A stretch of DNA of 64,000 nucleotides from Mycobacterium sp. SMC-8 (GTDB taxonomy: Bacteria; Actinomycetota; Actinomycetes; Mycobacteriales; Mycobacteriaceae), in the NCBI RefSeq assembly GCF_025263565.1, contig NZ_CP079865.1, positions 1,860,001 to 1,924,000 of the forward strand. The letters run 5' to 3'. This document shows positions 40,871-49,828 of this stretch, piece by piece; position 1 is the first letter of the stretch; each line of letters begins with the position of its first letter. Position numbers and translations under genes: made by a program. The notes under the pieces are model-generated. The model was not told the DNA's origin, did not search any database, and saw nothing but the letters and a program-made list of their open reading frames with translations.

Positions 40871-40886
40871 TGTGATCGCTGTCACT
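40871..40886 (+). promoter_or_regulatory. CRP-like site before the aldehyde dehydrogenase
   Basis: TGTGA-TCGCTG-TCACT is a full match to the mycobacterial CRP core TGTGA-N6-TCAC. It lies 23-38 bases before the start on the minus strand, downstream of the FadR-like palindrome. Confidence 0.6.
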
Positions 40887-40924
40887 CACAGCGTGCCGCA
40901 AATCATCCGAAAATTCAATTGTTA

Positions 40925-40941
40925 TTATGGTCAGACCATAA
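40925..40941. promoter_or_regulatory. FadR-like operator (perfect palindrome)
   Basis: TTATGGTC-A-GACCATAA is a palindrome with perfect 8-base arms around one central base. The core GGTC-N-GACC is the FadR operator core of E. coli. It is one of four copies in 40.9-61.0 kb and lies 77-93 bases before the aldehyde dehydrogenase start. Confidence 0.75.
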
Positions 40942-41004
40942 CTTGCTGTTTGTTACATCGGTGAATCTCCGTCGGAGTGGTCTGCTGCGCCCGATGGAGG
41001 TGGA

Positions 41005-42063
41005 TCAGTCTCTGCCGGCGCGCCGACCGCGTATGCGGGCCGGTCCCGCCTCGTTGGACAGCATCACCCCGACGATCCGGCGGGCGTGCAGGGCCGCGAC
41101 GTCGGCCTGGAACTCCACCCCGGTCTGCCAGCGCTGATAACCCGAATGCGCCGAGACCGCCTCCAGTACCGCCACGTCCCGCCCGGCGACGCCGTCGAGG
41201 AACGATCGCAGCACCTCGGTGACGACCGCCGAGCCCGGGGCGTAATTGCGTGAGCCCGCCATGAACACGTGGGTGGAGGTCTCGCTCTCCGGGGTGAGGG
41301 CGTGCAGCCGCGTGGTGGTCAGCACTTCGGCGGCCGGGGTTTCCAGATCCCACTGATGAAGATGCAACGCCGGTGACGCGAAGGTGCCCATTTCCTGCCG
41401 CCGGTACTCCACCGTGCGGTCGAGGCCGCCGGCGTCGGCCTCCCAGTCGGTCGGCCGGGCCGGCGGCAGCACTCTGGTGTAGGACACCGTGGTCTCGGAG
41501 ACCTCGACCTCGCTGAAGGCCGGCATACTGCGGATCGCCTCCGGGATGTCGGCGCCGTGCAGGATCGTCGCGTAGCTGAAGTCCAGGTAGTGCTCGTGCA
41601 CCATCAGGTAGTTCGCCGCCACGTCCCAGGCGCTGTAGAAGCTGGTCCAGCCCGGCTCGCGGATCCACGGCACGTGCGGCGGGGAACTGAGCGCGGCCGC
41701 TCCCGGCGATCCCATCCAGATCCAGACGAACGGCGGATCCTCCAGAATTGGGAACGTCCGCACCCGCATGCCGCTGGGCACCCGTTCCTGGGAGGGGATG
41801 TGTGTGCAGGCGCCGTCCGAATCGTAGGTGCAGCCGTGGTATCCGCAGATTAGGTGCTCCCCGTCGATCACGCTGTGCGACAACGGGAATGCGCGGTGGG
41901 CGCAGCGGTTCTCGAAGGCGATCAGCCGGCCGCCGGCGCTCCGCCACAGGACGACGTCCTCGCCGAGCAGGCGTCGCCCGAGCGGGGCCGTCACCACCTC
42001 GGAGCTCGTGGCGGCGACGAACCAGCAATTCCTCGGGTAGTTGTCGGGGCGGTCGGCGCTCAC
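41005..42063 (-). CDS. Rieske non-heme iron oxygenase, alpha subunit (VanA-like)
   Basis: This 352-residue oxygenase has the Rieske cluster ligands in CAHRAFPL and CGYHGCTY near residues 53-75, and mononuclear iron ligands in HEHYLDFSYATILH near 155. The type resembles VanA/KshA-like single-component monooxygenases that work with a PDR-type reductase, which is encoded just upstream. The GTG start overlaps that gene by GTGA. It is the last gene of the long operon and could demethylate or hydroxylate a ring. The substrate is unknown. Confidence 0.92.
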   Translation of the reverse strand: MSADRPDNYPRNCWFVAATSSEVVTAPLGRRLLGEDVVLWRSAGGRLIAFENRCAHRAFPLSHSVIDGEHLICGYHGCTYDSDGACTHIPSQERVPSGMRVRTFPILEDPPFVWIWMGSPGAAALSSPPHVPWIREPGWTSFYSAWDVAANYLMVHEHYLDFSYATILHGADIPEAIRSMPAFSEVEVSETTVSYTRVLPPARPTDWEADAGGLDRTVEYRRQEMGTFASPALHLHQWDLETPAAEVLTTTRLHALTPESETSTHVFMAGSRNYAPGSAVVTEVLRSFLDGVAGRDVAVLEAVSAHSGYQRWQTGVEFQADVAALHARRIVGVMLSNEAGPARIRGRRAGRD

Positions 42064-43043
42064 AGGTCCAGCACCAGCCTCGGCGTGCAGGATCGGGACA
42101 CGCAGAGGATCATGTCGCCGGCCTCCTTCTCCGCGGCTTTGAGGACCGAATCCCGGTGATCCGGTGCACCGTCGAGCACCCGCGCCCGGCAGCTTCCGCA
42201 GATGCCCTCGTAGCAGCTGGTGGTGATGGGGACTCCGGCGGCTTCGACCAATTCAAGAACGGAGTCGTCCGGGCCCACCTCAATGGTGACTCCGGAACGC
42301 TGACACACCACTTCGAAATGCTCGAGCGCGGTCGCGAGCTGTTCGGCGGTGGGTGCCTTGGCCGCAAACCTCTCGACGTGCAGGCTTCCGGAGGGCCAGA
42401 TGGAACACCGTTCCTCGACGGCGGTGAGCAGCGCCTCGGGACCGCAGCAGTAGATCAGGGTGTCGTCGGCGGGTTCGCCGAGCAGCGAATCGAGGTCGAG
42501 CAGTCCACGTTCGTCCTGCGGCCACACGGTGACCTTGTCGGGATGGCGGCCGAGGAGATCGTCGGCGAACGCCATCGATTTCCGGTTTCGCCCGCCGTAG
42601 ATCAGGGTCGACTCCGCACCGGACAACTCCGCGGCCTCGAGCATCGTCAGGATGGGGGTGATACCGATGCCCCCGGCGATGAAGCGGTACTTGGCTGAGC
42701 TCACCAGCGGAAACTGGTTGCGCGGCCCCCGGACGGTGACGGTGGCGCCTTCGTGCAAGTGCTCGTGCACGAACTGGGATCCTCCGCGGCTCGCCGGGTC
42801 GAGCAGCACGCCGATCCGCCACACCGTCGGGTCACGGGGATCGCCGCACAGCGAGTACTGCCGCACCAGGTCGTCGCTGAGGATCAGGTCGATGTGGGCG
42901 CCCGGCTGCCACCGTGGCAATTCCGGGCAGCCGGTGCGGTCGTCGGGGTAGCCGAGGTCCAGCACCACAACACCCTCGGCGGGGGTGTCGCGGCGCCGGA
43001 CGGTCAGATCCGCGGTGAACTCGTGGACGCCGGCGGTGGGCAT
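42060..43043 (-). CDS. PDR/VanB-type oxidoreductase
   Basis: This 327-residue reductase has an N-terminal flavin domain with RQYSLCGDP, an NAD-binding part with FIAGGIGITPILTML and YCCGPEALL, and a C-terminal plant-type 2Fe-2S domain with CYEGICGSCRARVL and a later Cys in MILCVS. It feeds electrons to the Rieske oxygenase that follows. It may also serve the P450 upstream in the same operon. The ATG is at 43043, three bases after the P450 stop. Confidence 0.93.
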   Translation of the reverse strand: MPTAGVHEFTADLTVRRRDTPAEGVVVLDLGYPDDRTGCPELPRWQPGAHIDLILSDDLVRQYSLCGDPRDPTVWRIGVLLDPASRGGSQFVHEHLHEGATVTVRGPRNQFPLVSSAKYRFIAGGIGITPILTMLEAAELSGAESTLIYGGRNRKSMAFADDLLGRHPDKVTVWPQDERGLLDLDSLLGEPADDTLIYCCGPEALLTAVEERCSIWPSGSLHVERFAAKAPTAEQLATALEHFEVVCQRSGVTIEVGPDDSVLELVEAAGVPITTSCYEGICGSCRARVLDGAPDHRDSVLKAAEKEAGDMILCVSRSCTPRLVLDL

Positions 43044-43046
43044 CGG

Positions 43047-44378
43047 CTAGGAGACGGTCACCTTCGCGGGCAGGTGCTTGAGGCCGCCCACGAAGTTGGT
43101 GTGCGTCACGCTTCCCGGGCCGAGGACCTCGATCGCCTCCAGTCGCGGCAGCAATTGCTCGAACATCACCCGCAACTCCAGCTTGGCCAGGTGCTGTCCC
43201 ACGCAGGTGTGCGCGCCGAACCCGAAGGCCAGGTGATTGTTCGGTTTGCGGCTGATGTCGAACTTGTCGGGGTTGGTGAACAGGTCCTCGTCGCGGCAGG
43301 CCGACTGGAAGAGCGGCATGATGCGGTCGCCCTTCTTGATGTGCCTGCCGCCCAGGTCGTAATCCTGCAGTGCGCGCCGCATGAAGTGTTTGACCGGGGC
43401 GACATAGCGCAGGCCCTCGGCGATCAGGTCCGGTACCCGGCTCGGGTCGGCCTTGACCTTGGCCAGTTCGGAGGGGTTCAGCGCCAACTGTTGCAGAGTG
43501 CCGGCCAGGGTGGCCGAGGTGGTGTCGTGGCCGGCGGTGCAGATCGACATGAACCATCCGTAGGCGTAGGGGGTCGGCCAGTACTGGCCGTCCGGCCCCT
43601 TCGCCTGAGCGATGAGAGTGGAGATGTCGTCACGCGGGTTGTTGCGGCGGTCCTCGATCAGGACGTCGAAGTACTTGTAGAAATCCTGCACGGTGGCCGC
43701 GAACTGCTGCGCCATCGCCTCAGGCGACAGCGGTTCGACGTCGTCGCGCTGGTGCTCAGGATCGGCGGTGCCGAAGAACTCCTGGGTGAGCGCCATCATC
43801 CGTGGCTCGTCCTCGGGGGGAACTCCGAACAGGGTCATCACCACGTGCAGCGGAAAGCCCAGAGCCCAGTCGTCGACCAGGTCGATCTGCTCGCCGCCGT
43901 CGGAAAGCCTCTTGAGCTTGTCGATCGACTCGTCGGCCAAGCCGCGGATCTTGCCCTCGAGCTTCTTGAGATTGGTGGGCTTGAAGTAGTCGAAGGCGAT
44001 GTTCTTGACGATGGTGTGTTCCGGCGGATCCAGGTAGGGCAGGGCGTCCATCAGGCGCAGGGAGCCGCCCAGAAACTGCTTGGTGAACGCGTCGCCGGCC
44101 TGGTTGGCCAGGATCGGGTTGTGGCTCCCGGGCTCGTCCCCGCCACCGGCGGTGAAGATCTCCGGTTGGCCTTCGACCTCCTGAATGTCCTCGTACTTGC
44201 TGACCAGCCACAGGTCGTCGTATCCCTCGACCTCGGCCAGCCCGACCGGCATGTTGGCGCGCATCCAGCTGTAGGCCTCATGCAGGGCCTTGAGGTCGGC
44301 ATGGCCCTCCGGAAGCACGATCCGGCGAGCGATCTCATTCGGCAGGACGGCTTCCTTGGTGTCTTGGGCGGTGGTCAC
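43047..44378 (-). CDS. Cytochrome P450
   Basis: This 443-residue P450 has the heme loop [17 protein letters not shown], the I-helix motif [12 protein letters not shown] and ExxR in EGLRYVAP. The GTG at 44378 has AGAGG six bases upstream. It lies in an operon with a PDR reductase and a Rieske oxygenase, so a reductase partner is near but a ferredoxin is not. It differs enough from the 32991 P450 to be a separate family. It probably hydroxylates a saturated ring or a side chain. Confidence 0.95.
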   Translation of the reverse strand: MTTAQDTKEAVLPNEIARRIVLPEGHADLKALHEAYSWMRANMPVGLAEVEGYDDLWLVSKYEDIQEVEGQPEIFTAGGGDEPGSHNPILANQAGDAFTKQFLGGSLRLMDALPYLDPPEHTIVKNIAFDYFKPTNLKKLEGKIRGLADESIDKLKRLSDGGEQIDLVDDWALGFPLHVVMTLFGVPPEDEPRMMALTQEFFGTADPEHQRDDVEPLSPEAMAQQFAATVQDFYKYFDVLIEDRRNNPRDDISTLIAQAKGPDGQYWPTPYAYGWFMSICTAGHDTTSATLAGTLQQLALNPSELAKVKADPSRVPDLIAEGLRYVAPVKHFMRRALQDYDLGGRHIKKGDRIMPLFQSACRDEDLFTNPDKFDISRKPNNHLAFGFGAHTCVGQHLAKLELRVMFEQLLPRLEAIEVLGPGSVTHTNFVGGLKHLPAKVTVS

Positions 44379-44491
44379 TGCGGTCCTCTTTCCGACGGTT
44401 GGTGCAAGTGATTCAAGTCTCTGCGGAGGGCTCCCGGCCCGCGTCACCACTTGGTGGAGTCATTGCTCCCGCTTTCGGGGCATTCCCGGGA

Positions 44492-44821
44492 TCAACCTTC
44501 GGGGCAGCCTTCGTCGATCCAGGCAGCGATCGCGGCGATCTCCTCCTCGGGCACTGGAGGAAGGTAGGCGGGCATCCGCATCACCGTCGCGCCCTCCGGG
44601 GCGGGCACGAGATCGGAACCGAACGGCTTCTCGCCGCGCAGCGACAGCACCAGGTTGGAGTTGGCGCCGTCGCCGAGGGTCACCAGTTTGCGCCCGCCGA
44701 CTTTCATGGCGACGAACCGGTCTCGGGTCACGCCCCGCCAGAACGCGCCGTGGGAGGCGACGTCCTCATCGGGCCCGCCCACCGATTTGTCGAGGATCTC
44801 GACGACGTCGTCGAAAATCAT
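44492..44821 (-). CDS. Cytochrome-c-fold-like protein without a heme motif
   Basis: This 109-residue protein ends with MRMPAYLPPVPEEEIAAIAAWIDEGCPEG (written here as MRMPAYLPPVPEEE plus IAAIAAWIDEGCPEG), the wording of the last helix of c-type cytochrome domains of the planctomycete type. There is no CxxCH motif and no signal peptide, so it is unlikely to bind heme covalently. It may be a structural remnant or bind something else. The ATG is at 44821. It lies between the SDR and the P450 in the operon. Confidence 0.7.
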   Translation of the reverse strand: MIFDDVVEILDKSVGGPDEDVASHGAFWRGVTRDRFVAMKVGGRKLVTLGDGANSNLVLSLRGEKPFGSDLVPAPEGATVMRMPAYLPPVPEEEIAAIAAWIDEGCPEG

Positions 44822-44853
44822 GCTGACCTTCCTTTCGGGGAGCCGCGGCCCTT

Positions 44854-45654
44854 TCAGGCCGCCGAGATTCCGCCGTTGACGCTGATCGCCTGGCCGGTCA
44901 GTTTCCCGGCCTCGGGGCTACAGACGAACACCGCCAGCGCGGCCACGTCGTCGGCATCGGGTACGCCGAGGGCGGCCTGCTTGGCGGCACTGGCGAACAG
45001 TTTGGCGCTGAAACCCTCGCCTGTGGTGATGCGCTGGGTGGACGCGGTGCCGTGCACCAGCGAAGGTGTCAAGGCGTTCGCCCGGATGCCGTGCCGCTTC
45101 TCCTCGATCGCGATGGTGCGGGTGAACATCACGATCGCGGCTTTCGCCGCGCCGATCATCGCCTCTCCGGGGGTGGGGGTCTTGGCGGCGTCGGAGGCCA
45201 CGTTGACGATGACCCCGCCTCTGCGGCTGCGCATCCCGGGCAGGACCGCGCTGGCCATATGCATGGCCGGGGTGGCCATCTCGGTGAGGATCCGGCTGAT
45301 CTCGCCGGCCGGGGTGTCTTTGAAAAGCTCCGGTGCGATGCCATCGGCGGCGGTGCTGCACATCATGATGTCGATGGCGCCCAGCAGCCGCTCGGCCTCG
45401 GCGGCGATGTGAACCGCCTCTGCCGGATCAAGCGGGCTGCCAGCCAGGAAATGCGCCTCGGTGCCGAGTTCGCGCAGCGAGGCGGCGGCGGCTTCGCCAC
45501 GCGCGACGGTGCGGCCGACGATGACGATCCGGGGGACCCCGGCAGCGGCCAGCGCCCGGGCGGTGGCGAGGCCGATGCCGGCCGTCCCGCCGACGATCAG
45601 GGCACCACACTCGGTGAGGGCTTTGGGCGGGGGGAGCTCGTTCCCGGTCGTCAC
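44854..45654 (-). CDS. SDR-family protein lacking the catalytic Tyr
   Basis: This 266-residue protein has the SDR nucleotide motif IVGGTAGIGLATARAL at residue 19 and the serine strand IVNVASDAA, but the YxxxK position reads IGAAK: the Tyr is replaced by Ile while the Lys remains. The usual oxidoreduction may therefore be lost or altered. The GTG start is at 45654. It has normal length and an intact C-terminus (TGQAISVNGGISAA), so this is not simple decay. It may be a regulatory or structural SDR. Confidence 0.88.
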   Translation of the reverse strand: MTTGNELPPPKALTECGALIVGGTAGIGLATARALAAAGVPRIVIVGRTVARGEAAAASLRELGTEAHFLAGSPLDPAEAVHIAAEAERLLGAIDIMMCSTAADGIAPELFKDTPAGEISRILTEMATPAMHMASAVLPGMRSRRGGVIVNVASDAAKTPTPGEAMIGAAKAAIVMFTRTIAIEEKRHGIRANALTPSLVHGTASTQRITTGEGFSAKLFASAAKQAALGVPDADDVAALAVFVCSPEAGKLTGQAISVNGGISAA

Positions 45655-45668
45655 GGCTGTCTCCGTTC

Positions 45669-46472
45669 TCAGAGTGTGGTGTTGCAGACCGCGGTGCTGC
45701 GGTTCTCCAGTTCCAGCGCGGCGAGGAACGAGTCGATCTCCGCGCTGCGGATCAACGTGTTCTTCGTCGCGCGGATGCCTTCGGCGCCGTTGATGGCGAT
45801 GATCTCGGCCAGCTCGAGCGCAGCCGTGACGATCTCCTCGCCCTCGACCGGGACGATCCTGTTGACCAGTCCGATCCGCACCGCCTCGTCGGCTTTGACC
45901 ATACGTCCGGTGAACGAGATCTCGGCGGCCCGGGCCGGTCCGATCACCCGGGACAGGTGCCAGGAGGCGCCGAGCTCGCCGATGGACAGGCCCACCTTGA
46001 CGAAACCGGCGTTGAAGTTCGCCGCGGGTGTCACCAGGCGGATGTCGGCCGACAGCGCCAGCGACAGCCCGCCGCCGGCCACCGGTCCGCTGATCGCGGC
46101 GATCACCGGGTAGGGCAGCGACCGCAGACCCGAGGTACCCGCCGAGGCGGTGTCGACGAGTTCGTTGAACTCGGGGATGGTCATCGTTGCGATGACTTCG
46201 ACTTCCCGGAGGTCGAATCCGGTGCAGAACGTCGCGCCGCCCGCCCCGGTGATGATCAGTGCCTGCAGCGGCGCGTTGCGCAGAACCTGGGCGTACCAGG
46301 CGATCTCGCCGAACATCTCCACGGTTTGGGAATTGCCGCGCTCGGGGCGGTTGACCGACATCACCGCGATACCGGGGCGCGGTTCGGCGATCGTCAGGGT
46401 GTTGGCCCGGCCGAGCTCGGCCAGGATGTCGTCCATCGGCCGGGTAGAGACCCGGTTCCAGTCGGCCATCAT
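45669..46472 (-). CDS. Enoyl-CoA hydratase/isomerase family protein
   Basis: This 267-residue crotonase has NAGFVKVGLSIGELGASWHLSRVIG at the active-site helix, with a Glu in the GELG position, and FCTGFDLREVE for the oxyanion hole. The ATG at 46472 overlaps the stop of the next upstream gene (ATGA). It is closely related to that upstream gene, probably by tandem duplication. It would act on an unsaturated ring-derived CoA ester; hydration, isomerisation or C-C cleavage are all open. Confidence 0.87.
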   Translation of the reverse strand: MMADWNRVSTRPMDDILAELGRANTLTIAEPRPGIAVMSVNRPERGNSQTVEMFGEIAWYAQVLRNAPLQALIITGAGGATFCTGFDLREVEVIATMTIPEFNELVDTASAGTSGLRSLPYPVIAAISGPVAGGGLSLALSADIRLVTPAANFNAGFVKVGLSIGELGASWHLSRVIGPARAAEISFTGRMVKADEAVRIGLVNRIVPVEGEEIVTAALELAEIIAINGAEGIRATKNTLIRSAEIDSFLAALELENRSTAVCNTTL

Positions 46473-47275
46473 CGCCCCGTGAAGTTGGGTGCGCGCTTCT
46501 CCCGGAAGGCGGTCAGCGCCTCGGGCATGTCGGAACACCGGGTCAGCAGCGCCTGCCCGCGGCTCTCCAGTTCCAGGGCCGCCGCGAACGAACCGATCTC
46601 CAGATTGGACTGCAACGCCAGCTTGGACAGCTTGATTCCGCCGGGGGAGTTGGCGCAGATCTGGGCGGCCATCGCCAGGGCGCGGTCCATCAGGTCGTCG
46701 GGACCGGTGACAGCGTTGAGCAACCCCAGCCGTTCGGCCTCCTCGGCTTCGACGATCCGCCCGCTGAAACACATCTCGGCGGCGCGGGCGGGGCCGATCA
46801 GCCGTGGCAGCAACCACGACACGCCCAGATCCCCGGCGGACAGGCCGATCTTGACGAATGCGCCGTTGAACTTCGCCCTGGGAGAGCCGAGGCGGATGTC
46901 GGCCATCAGGCTCAGTGAGAAGCCTCCGCCGGCCGCCGCACCGTTGACCGCGGCGATCACCGGCACCGGGATCGCCCGGATCGCGGCGAGCGCACGGGCG
47001 GCGCGGCTCTGCTGATCGAACATGCCCATCGGGGACAGATCCGGAAGCTTCTCGGCGTCATCAAGGTCGTATCCGGCGCAGAATCCCGCCCCAGCGCCGG
47101 TGAGGATCACCACCCGCACGTCCGCATCGTCGGTGGCGCACCGCGCGACGCGTTCCAGCTCGTCGAACATCGTCACCGTCATGGCGTTGAGCCGGTCCGG
47201 GCGGTTCAGGGTGATCAGACACACGCCCGGGGCCGGCTCAGAGGTGATGAGGGTGTCGTAGTCGCCGCAATCCAT
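46469..47275 (-). CDS. Enoyl-CoA hydratase/isomerase family protein
   Basis: This 268-residue crotonase is a paralogue of its downstream neighbour. The active-site helix reads NGAFVKIGLSAGDLGVSWLLPRLIG with Asp in place of Glu, and FCAGYDLDDAEKL forms the oxyanion region. Single acidic-residue crotonases include isomerases and hydrolases, so the pair may catalyse successive or alternative steps. The ATG is at 47275. The gap from the next upstream gene is 37 bases. Confidence 0.87.
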   Translation of the reverse strand: MDCGDYDTLITSEPAPGVCLITLNRPDRLNAMTVTMFDELERVARCATDDADVRVVILTGAGAGFCAGYDLDDAEKLPDLSPMGMFDQQSRAARALAAIRAIPVPVIAAVNGAAAGGGFSLSLMADIRLGSPRAKFNGAFVKIGLSAGDLGVSWLLPRLIGPARAAEMCFSGRIVEAEEAERLGLLNAVTGPDDLMDRALAMAAQICANSPGGIKLSKLALQSNLEIGSFAAALELESRGQALLTRCSDMPEALTAFREKRAPNFTGR

Positions 47276-47312
47276 GTTGTCTCCTCGTGCTCGACGGGTC
47301 TGGCCTCGAAAG

Positions 47313-48101
47313 TCAGGTGAAGTTCGGTCGGCGCTTCTCGACGAACGCCCGCAGCCCTTCGGCGGCCTCACCGTCCTCGAACAGTGCCTGAATCTGATCG
47401 ACCTCGTAGCGCAGCCCATCGTCGATCGACATATCGAAGGCCGCGTCCACGGTGCGGGTGACGGCCCGCTGCGCGGGCGCCGAAGCGCCGCACAGTTCGT
47501 CGGCCAGTTGCCGGGCTGCGGCCACGGCGTCGCCCGCCTCGGCGATCCGGTCGATCAGTCCGATTCGCAGCGCCTCATCTGCAGTCAGTTGCCGCCCGGT
47601 CAGCATGATGTCCAGTGCCGCGCCGCGGCCCACCAGCCTGGGCAGCCGCTGGGTGCCGCCGGCGCCGGGGATCAGTCCGAGCTTCACCTCGGGCAGTCCG
47701 AGCTTGGACTGTGCTCCGGCAACCCGCATGGTGCAGGCCATGGCGAGTTCGAGGCCACCCCCGAGCGCGAGTCCGTCGATGGCCGCGACGGATAGCGCGG
47801 GGTGTGCGGCCAGCCGGGCCAACCCGGACCGCAGCGTGTCGCCGTAGGCCTTGAACGACGCGGCGTCGATGTTGGTCATGTGCTTGATATCAGCGCCGGC
47901 GGCGAAAAACCCCGGCAGACCGGAGGACACCAGTAGCACCTTCGGAGCCGATGCGTCGGCGAAATCCAGCGCTGCGTGCAGCCCCTCGGTGATCACCGGT
48001 CCGAGCGCGTTGGCCGGCGGCCGGTTGAGCACGATGTGCAGAATCGGCCCGTCCTGCGACCACGTGACGGCCGTGTTCTCGCTACTCATGCCGTCGCTCA
48101 C
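47313..48101 (-). CDS. Enoyl-CoA hydratase
   Basis: This 262-residue protein is a classical two-Glu crotonase. The oxyanion motif is FFAAGADIKHM, and the catalytic region LGLPEVKLGLIPGAGGTQRLPRLVG is canonical, so it should add water to a trans-2-enoyl-CoA. It therefore differs from its two sisters, which carry only a single acidic residue. The GTG at 48101 overlaps the SDR stop by GTGA. Confidence 0.93.
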   Translation of the reverse strand: MSDGMSSENTAVTWSQDGPILHIVLNRPPANALGPVITEGLHAALDFADASAPKVLLVSSGLPGFFAAGADIKHMTNIDAASFKAYGDTLRSGLARLAAHPALSVAAIDGLALGGGLELAMACTMRVAGAQSKLGLPEVKLGLIPGAGGTQRLPRLVGRGAALDIMLTGRQLTADEALRIGLIDRIAEAGDAVAAARQLADELCGASAPAQRAVTRTVDAAFDMSIDDGLRYEVDQIQALFEDGEAAEGLRAFVEKRRPNFT

Positions 48102-48856
48102 GCCATCGTCAATCCGCCGCTGACCGAAAGGGTCTGGCCGGTGATGTACTCGGCGGCGTCGGAGGCGAAGAACGCTACGGCGACGGCGACGTCGGCAGGG
48201 CTGCCGAGCCGTTTCATCGGCACCGACCGGGCCATCCCGCCGATCACCTTGTCGGCGTCCTCGCCGGAGTTGTCGGCGAACTTGCGCAGCGCCGGCGTGT
48301 CGGTGGGGCCGGGGCAGACGGTGTTGACGGTGACGCCCTTGGTGGCGACCTCACGGGCCAGCGTCTTGGTGAACGCGATGATGCCGCCCTTGGCGCCGGA
48401 GTAGACCGCCTCCAGCGACGAGCCGACGCGCCCGGCGTCCGAGCCGATGTTGATCACGCGCCCGAAGCCCCGCTCCACCATCGCGGGCACCACGGTGTGG
48501 CAAACCCGCAGCGCGCCTTTGAAGTTGATGTCGAGGATCTTGTCCCAGAAATCCTCGGTGGTTTTCAGAAACGGCATGAAGTCGTCCCAGCCGGCGTTGT
48601 TGACCACCACCTCGATGTCGCCGAGTTGTTCAACCGTCATCGTGACGGCATCGCGGACCGACTCGATGTCGGTGACGTCGACGGCCACCGCGATCGCCTC
48701 GCCGCCGGTGTCGATGATGCGCTGGGCGGTCTGCTTGGCAGCGTCGAGATTGAGGTCGGCGACTGCCACCCGGAAGCCTTGGGCGCCAAGGGCTTCAGAG
48801 ATTCCTCCGCCGATGCCCTGGGCTCCGCCGGTGACGAATGCGACTCGATTGGACAT
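48098..48856 (-). CDS. SDR-family oxidoreductase (3-hydroxyacyl-CoA dehydrogenase-like)
   Basis: This 252-residue classical SDR has VTGGAQGIGGGISEALG at residue 8, NNAGWDDFMPF, and the catalytic VYSGAKGG, where Tyr and Lys have the right spacing. The C-terminal YITGQTLSVSGGLTMA is typical. It would oxidise a 3-hydroxyacyl-CoA or a ring alcohol next to the hydratases. It is followed by them without a gap. The ATG is at 48856. Confidence 0.92.
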   Translation of the reverse strand: MSNRVAFVTGGAQGIGGGISEALGAQGFRVAVADLNLDAAKQTAQRIIDTGGEAIAVAVDVTDIESVRDAVTMTVEQLGDIEVVVNNAGWDDFMPFLKTTEDFWDKILDINFKGALRVCHTVVPAMVERGFGRVINIGSDAGRVGSSLEAVYSGAKGGIIAFTKTLAREVATKGVTVNTVCPGPTDTPALRKFADNSGEDADKVIGGMARSVPMKRLGSPADVAVAVAFFASDAAEYITGQTLSVSGGLTMA

Positions 48857-48883
48857 GAACTGCCTTTCGGTGTGGGTTGGGGG

Positions 48884-49828
48884 TCAGTGACAGCCGGAGG
48901 CGCCGGGGCCGGGGTGCCAGTCCACCGGTCCGGCGACGATGCAGTGGCTGGTCAGCTTTCGTCCCAGCACCGTCTGGGCGGCGCGGGCGGCGTCGATGAC
49001 GGCGGGCAGGTTGACCCCGGTCTGCACGCCCATCTCGTGGAACATGTTGATCAGGTCCTCGGTGGCGATGTTGCCGGTGGAACCGGCCGGGACCGGGCAT
49101 CCGCCCAGTTCGCCGAAGCTGGATTCGAAACTGGTGCATCCGGCCTGCAACGCCGCGTAGGCGTTGGCCAGGCCCTGGCCACGGGTGTTGTGGAAATGCG
49201 CGGTGATCTCGACACCGGGCAACCGCTCGATGGCCGCGGAGAAGATGTCGAAAACGTAGGCGGGATGGGCCATTCCGGTGGTGTCGCCGAAACCGATCTC
49301 TCGGCACCCGGCTGCGGCGAACTGCTCGGCCAGTTCCAGGGTGCGCTCCATCGGAACCCTGCCCTCGAACGGGCAGCCGAACGCGGTGGCGATGACAGCC
49401 GTGGGCTTGAGGTCCTCGGCGTCGATGCGCTTGACCAGGATGTCGTTGTCGGCCATCGACTCGTCGATGTGGCGGTTGACGTTGCGCTTGTTGTGGGTCT
49501 CCGAGGCGCTGACGAACAGCGCGACCTCGTGGAAGCGCTCACGGACCTTCAGCGCGTTGTCCAGGCCGCGGCTGTTGGGCACCAGCACGGTCAGCGACAC
49601 ATACTCGGGCACGTCGATGCCGTTGAGGACTTCGACGGCGTCGGACAACTGCGGGATCACGTCGGGGCGAACGAAGCTGGCCACCTCGATGCGGTCCAGG
49701 CCGGTCTGCCCGAGCCGGTTGATCAGCCTGATCTTGTCGGCGGTGCTGATTACCTCGGGTTCGTTCTGGAAGCCGTCGCGCGGGCCGACTTCCCGGATGC
49801 GGGCGCTGGCCGGAAGTTGGGGGCTCAT
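48884..49828 (-). CDS. Hydroxymethylglutaryl-CoA lyase-like enzyme
   Basis: This 314-residue DRE-TIM metalloenzyme starts with the motif VGPRDGFQNEP and has AHFHNTRGQGLANAYAAL for metal binding and SSFGELGGCPVPAGSTGNIATEDL, close to the HMG-CoA lyase signature with the catalytic Cys. It should cleave a 3-hydroxy-3-methyl-type acyl-CoA. Its presence argues that the compound being degraded gives a branched tertiary-alcohol CoA ester, as in isoprenoid breakdown. The ATG at 49828 overlaps the CoA-transferase stop by ATGA. Confidence 0.9.
   Translation of the reverse strand: MSPQLPASARIREVGPRDGFQNEPEVISTADKIRLINRLGQTGLDRIEVASFVRPDVIPQLSDAVEVLNGIDVPEYVSLTVLVPNSRGLDNALKVRERFHEVALFVSASETHNKRNVNRHIDESMADNDILVKRIDAEDLKPTAVIATAFGCPFEGRVPMERTLELAEQFAAAGCREIGFGDTTGMAHPAYVFDIFSAAIERLPGVEITAHFHNTRGQGLANAYAALQAGCTSFESSFGELGGCPVPAGSTGNIATEDLINMFHEMGVQTGVNLPAVIDAARAAQTVLGRKLTSHCIVAGPVDWHPGPGASGCH

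Noticed and set aside
45954..47015. Long plus-strand frames across the crotonase pair
   Set aside because: They mirror the two conserved minus-strand enzymes and have no motifs of their own.
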